Made by a program: the position numbers and the translations under genes
From: Desulfobacterales bacterium CG23_combo_of_CG06-09_8_20_14_all_51_8
GTDB taxonomy: Bacteria; Desulfobacterota; Desulfobacteria; Desulfobacterales; Desulfosalsimonadaceae
Assembly (NCBI GenBank): GCA_002772195.1
Contig: PCSG01000009.1
Coordinates: 1-16,817 of the forward strand
Length of the DNA stretch: 16,817 bases
Reading direction: 5' to 3'
Notes under the pieces: model-generated
Told to the model about the DNA's origin: nothing
What the model saw: only the letters and a program-made list of their open reading frames with translations
The model's database searches: none
Part shown: positions 14,502-16,817 of the stretch, in pieces
How positions within the stretch are numbered: the first letter of the stretch is position 1
Layout: each line of letters starts with the position of its first letter

Positions 14502-15536
14502 TCAATACGAGGAATAAGATAAATTTTCCCAGTTTTTGGGTGTGTTGATCCGCTCGTTAATGTCAACATTGAAGAATTCCGAAATCGGGGCCAGGATTTC
14601 CGGGTTGTCGGCGTGAACCCGGCGGACCGCCGTCAGTACTTTCTCGATTCCATTTTTTGTCATTTTCCCCAGAGGCTGCCGGCAGGGGCCCGATGGCATG
14701 CCCAGAATATTCATCAGGGTTTTGGTGGCCAGGGGATTTCGGGCCCGGCAGACCACTTCCCCGTAAGGGGTTTTTTCCAGCGTTTTTACCGTCACCAGTT
14801 CAAACAGCGGCGTAAGGGCGGCAATGGTTTTCCGGGCTTCCGCTATTTCACCCCGGCGCAGAAACGCCACCAGATCCGTCACGGCCCTGGGCGCCACGTT
14901 GGATATGACGGAAATCACACCGGCGGCGAGTATTTGCGGATCCGTCATCATGTCAAAGGTCAGACCGTCATCTCCGGATAGAATCATATAATCGCTGCCG
15001 CAGCATTTCCGGGTCAGCCGCATGTTGTCCAGGTTTCCGGTGGCTTCTTTGACCGTCCGCACGTTATCAAAAGTTTCGGCAAGCACAGCCAGGTCCTGAG
15101 GGAGGAGTTGGGCGCCGGTGCGTCCCGGGATGATGTAGGGGATGATCTGAATCATGGGAAATCGTCGGGCGATCGGTGCGATGTATTCCCTTCGGATTTC
15201 AAGAGAACTCGGTCCGTTATAGTAAGGATCCACCAGCAGCACCGCATCCACCCCGGCATCAACGGCGTGCTCAGTGGCAGAGAGGGTTTCAGAGGTATTG
15301 TTGCTCCCGGTTCCGGCGATGCAAAGGCACTGGTCTTTCGTCATTTCAGCGACGCTCTGAATTACCCGGTTGTGCTCATCCCAGGTCAGGGTCGGACTTT
15401 CTCCGGTGGTCCCGACGGCCAAGACTCCGGTGATACCGTTTTGGATCTGAAAATGTACCAGCTGGGCAAGTCCGTCGTAATCAACGGCGTCTTCGGTAAA
15501 TGGGGTGATGATCGCCGTATAGCATCCCGTTTGCAT
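14502..15536 (-). CDS. dapA: DapA-family aldolase (4-hydroxy-tetrahydrodipicolinate synthase), C-terminally extended
   Basis: DapA condenses pyruvate with aspartate semialdehyde in the first committed step of lysine and diaminopimelate synthesis. All catalytic parts of the TIM-barrel family are present: GTTGES (42-47), PYYN (104-107), the Tyr in PYIIPGRTG (Tyr134, with Arg139) and the Schiff-base Lys163 in KEATGNL. LLSGDD-like ILSGDDG follows. Arg139 and GTTGES favour DapA over sialic acid lyase or sugar-acid aldolases. At 344 residues it is about 50 longer than E. coli DapA. The extra length lies in a segment around 250-270 and in a C-terminal tail ending WENLSYSSY. AAGGAGG stands 4 nt before the ATG. 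No other lysine gene is adjacent and the gene has its own promoter, so a different 2-keto acid aldol reaction cannot be excluded. Confidence 0.82.
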   Translation of the reverse strand: MQTGCYTAIITPFTEDAVDYDGLAQLVHFQIQNGITGVLAVGTTGESPTLTWDEHNRVIQSVAEMTKDQCLCIAGTGSNNTSETLSATEHAVDAGVDAVLLVDPYYNGPSSLEIRREYIAPIARRFPMIQIIPYIIPGRTGAQLLPQDLAVLAETFDNVRTVKEATGNLDNMRLTRKCCGSDYMILSGDDGLTFDMMTDPQILAAGVISVISNVAPRAVTDLVAFLRRGEIAEARKTIAALTPLFELVTVKTLEKTPYGEVVCRARNPLATKTLMNILGMPSGPCRQPLGKMTKNGIEKVLTAVRRVHADNPEILAPISEFFNVDINERINTPKNWENLSYSSY

Positions 15537-15561
15537 AGAGCCTCCTTAGTAAATTGAAACC

Positions 15562-15589
15562 ATTATTCAAAAAGAAAACAGATTGTCAA
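15562..15589 (-). promoter_or_regulatory. Promoter of the DapA-family gene
   Basis: On the minus strand a perfect TTGACA (15584-15589), a 16-nt spacer and AATAAT (15562-15567, 5/6 match to TATAAT) make a strong sigma-70 promoter. The predicted leader is very short, ending in AAGGAGG before the ATG at 15536. Confidence 0.7.
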
Positions 15590-15671
15590 TTAAAAAGCGC
15601 CAGAGAAGGGGAGATGGGGGTAAACTCTTTTCCGGGGCAAAAAGAGGCAGGCAAAAGCGTGAGGTTTTTGC

Positions 15672-15701
15672 TTGACAATCAAGGGCGCATCTTTTTATCT
15701 A
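15672..15701 (+). promoter_or_regulatory. Candidate promoter of the TPR gene
   Basis: A perfect TTGACA (15672-15677) is followed by TATCTA after 18 nt (15696-15701). A better -10 match, TATGAT (15700-15705), lies at a spacing of 22, which is too long. The -35 is convincing; the -10 assignment is not settled. It is divergent to the DapA-family promoter about 85 nt away. Confidence 0.5.
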
Positions 15702-15790
15702 TGATGGATTATTAAATCATTATTGAAAATAAAATCAATGGAATCCATAAAATTTTGCAAAAAAAACGATATATGAAAGGAATATAAAGG

Positions 15791-16414
15791 ATGGCGGACA
15801 AAAAACAAGTGGAAGCGTTTGTTGCCGAACAGCGAGAAGCGCTGACGCAGAATGCGGAATGCGGCATGACCCATTACAATCTGGCCACCGGGCTCTTAAG
15901 CTTGCGGCAGATCGATGCGGCGGAAAAGGAATTCACGGAAGCCATCCGCTACAGTCCCAGCCTGGCTGAAGCCTATGTGCAGCTGGGTGGGATTTGTCTC
16001 CAAAGGGGGGATCTGGACGGATGTTTGAAATACAATCAGGCGAGCATTGATGCGCGGCCCCGGTTTGCCGAAGGCTACGGCAATATCGGGTTTGTCCATT
16101 TTCAAAAGGGCGATATCGACAAGGCCATCTTGTTTCTTGAGAAAGCAGTTAATTTCAACAACATGTTCATCCAGGCCTATGCGACCCTGGCCAATGCCTA
16201 TCTGTTCCAGGGAAAGGTGGATAAAAGTATTGAAACGAACTTGAAGGTTCTTGAACTGGAGCCTGATTTTGCCGTGGCCCACAATAACCTGGCCATCTGC
16301 TATCTGGAAAAGGGAGACTATGCGCTGGCGGCCGATTATTGTGATAAGGCGCAGTCGATGGGATATGATGTGGCCCCCGAGATCGCCAATGAAATCGTTT
16401 CTCATCGAAAATAA
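15791..16414 (+). CDS. Tetratricopeptide repeat protein encoded upstream of dsrA
   Basis: The 207-residue protein is almost wholly built of five TPR units of 34 residues: about 26-59, 60-93, 94-127, 128-161 and 162-195. They show the usual W/Y...LG...Y..G....A...F..A....P pattern, for example AEAYVQLGGICLQRGDLDG and AVAHNNLAICYLEKGDYALA. There is no signal peptide, membrane helix or catalytic domain, so it should be a soluble cytoplasmic scaffold that binds a partner protein. The start has GAAAGGA about 9 nt upstream. It lies 257 nt before dsrA on the same strand but has its own terminator, so it is not simply part of the dsr operon. A role as an assembly or docking factor for the sulfite reduction machinery is only a guess from position. 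Confidence 0.88.
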   Translation: MADKKQVEAFVAEQREALTQNAECGMTHYNLATGLLSLRQIDAAEKEFTEAIRYSPSLAEAYVQLGGICLQRGDLDGCLKYNQASIDARPRFAEGYGNIGFVHFQKGDIDKAILFLEKAVNFNNMFIQAYATLANAYLFQGKVDKSIETNLKVLELEPDFAVAHNNLAICYLEKGDYALAADYCDKAQSMGYDVAPEIANEIVSHRK

Positions 16415-16459
16415 AGCCTGGCGTATAATTTCCCCCACAAGTCGATAGGACGGGATATT

Positions 16460-16480
16460 GGTGCGCATGCGCCTTTTTTT
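16460..16480 (+). terminator. Compact terminator after the TPR gene
   Basis: GGTGC (16460-16464), a 4-nt loop and GCGCC (16469-16473) form a short GC-rich hairpin (one G-T pair) followed directly by seven T residues. It lies 46 nt after the TPR stop, and its T run ends one base before the -35 box of the next promoter. Confidence 0.75.
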
Positions 16481-16481
16481 A

Positions 16482-16510
16482 TTGACAAGCAGCGGGTTCG
16501 ATTTTATAGA
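16482..16510 (+). promoter_or_regulatory. Sigma-70 promoter of dsrA
   Basis: A perfect TTGACA (16482-16487), a 17-nt spacer and TATAGA (16505-16510, 4/6) form a near-consensus housekeeping promoter, fitting the high expression of sulfite reductase. Transcription would start near 16517, leaving a leader of about 155 nt before the dsrA ATG. That leader contains the direct repeat GATTCG...GATTCG (16538-16552) around the palindrome TCGATCGA. Confidence 0.75.
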
Positions 16511-16671
16511 CTCATGTTTTAAAGCAAAAAAATATCTGATTCGATCGATTCGGTTGGAACAGAGAACAGGTTCAGGGTAAAAGCGCAGTCAACGGCAATT
16601 TGTGGATATCAGTTCAGATCCGAATATGCCAAAAATTGATAGTTTAAATCTTTAATGAAAGGGAGGTAACG

Positions 16672-16817
16672 ATGGCAAAACACAAGACTCCTTTGCTGGA
16701 CCAGCTGGAAAGCGGTCCGTGGCCCAGTTTTGTTTCCGATATGAAACAGGAAGCCGCTGCAAGGGCAAAGAATGTGAACAAGGTGGAGTACCAGATCCCG
16801 CAGGACGCTGTGGAAGA
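16672..16817 (+). CDS. dsrA: Dissimilatory sulfite reductase alpha subunit DsrA, 5' part only
   Basis: DsrA, with DsrB, forms the siroheme-containing enzyme that reduces sulfite at the end of dissimilatory sulfate reduction; the product is passed to DsrC. The 48 visible residues begin MAKHKTPLLDQLESGPWPSF. They continue VSDMKQEAAARAK and VEYQIPQDAVE, which match the N-terminus of bacterial DsrA (for example Desulfovibrio, MAKHATPKLDQLESGPWPSF) almost position by position. GGGAGG stands 5-6 nt before the ATG. The siroheme and iron-sulfur motifs lie beyond the edge. The resemblance to the reductive bacterial form supports a sulfate or sulfite reducer. dsrB, dsrD and others would be expected to follow on the right. 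Confidence 0.95.
   Translation, partial: MAKHKTPLLDQLESGPWPSFVSDMKQEAAARAKNVNKVEYQIPQDAVE

Noticed and set aside
1..16817. CRISPR array, insertion sequence, prophage or restriction/defence genes
   Set aside because: No regular spaced repeats, transposase or integrase motifs, terminal inverted repeats or defence domains were seen on either strand.

Overview
The window comes from a sulfate- or sulfite-reducing bacterium, most likely a Desulfobacterota (former Deltaproteobacteria) of the Desulfobacterales type. The anchor is the last gene: the first 48 codons of a bacterial-type dsrA (dissimilatory sulfite reductase alpha subunit), starting at 16672 and running off the right edge. This genus-free placement is inference from one short but very characteristic N-terminus and from the gene order around it.

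Positions 1-12333, minus strand: a continuous block of translation and RNA genes. In transcription order these are infC (IF3), rpmI (bL35), rplT (bL20), pheS, pheT, a MerR-type regulator, tRNA-Gly(CCC), rimP, nusA, infB (IF2), a DUF503/YlxP protein, rbfA, nrnA (DHH phosphoesterase) and truB (cut by the left edge). Two operons that are separate in many bacteria (infC-rpmI-rplT-pheST and rimP-nusA-infB-rbfA-truB) are here joined end to end. The tRNA gene, with its own promoter and a terminator, sits at the junction. Most genes are spaced by a few bases or overlap (ATGA at DUF503/rbfA, 41 nt at rbfA/nrnA, 10 nt at rimP/nusA).

Positions 12334-16414: a short accessory stretch. A divergent AT-rich intergenic region is followed by a short-chain dehydrogenase-like protein with altered active-site residues and a YkgJ-type cysteine-cluster protein, both on the plus strand. 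A bidirectional terminator separates them from a convergent DapA-family aldolase on the minus strand. A divergent promoter region then leads to a five-repeat TPR protein on the plus strand.

Positions 16415-16817: the TPR gene ends in a compact terminator that abuts a near-consensus sigma-70 promoter (TTGACA, 17-nt spacer, TATAGA). This is followed by a leader of about 155 nt and the start of dsrA.

The observations most worth checking are these. First, rimP is interrupted by a single in-frame TAG exactly between its two domains, while the 61 codons after it are intact RimP sequence. Second, infC has no ATG, GTG or TTG start and must begin at a rare codon, with ATA placed 7 nt after a perfect AGGAGG. 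Third, the SDR-like protein has Glu where the catalytic Lys should be. Fourth, a tRNA-Gly-terminator module sits directly in front of rimP, resembling but not identical to the metY-rimP-nusA arrangement of enterobacteria. I see no CRISPR array, phage, transposon or defence system.
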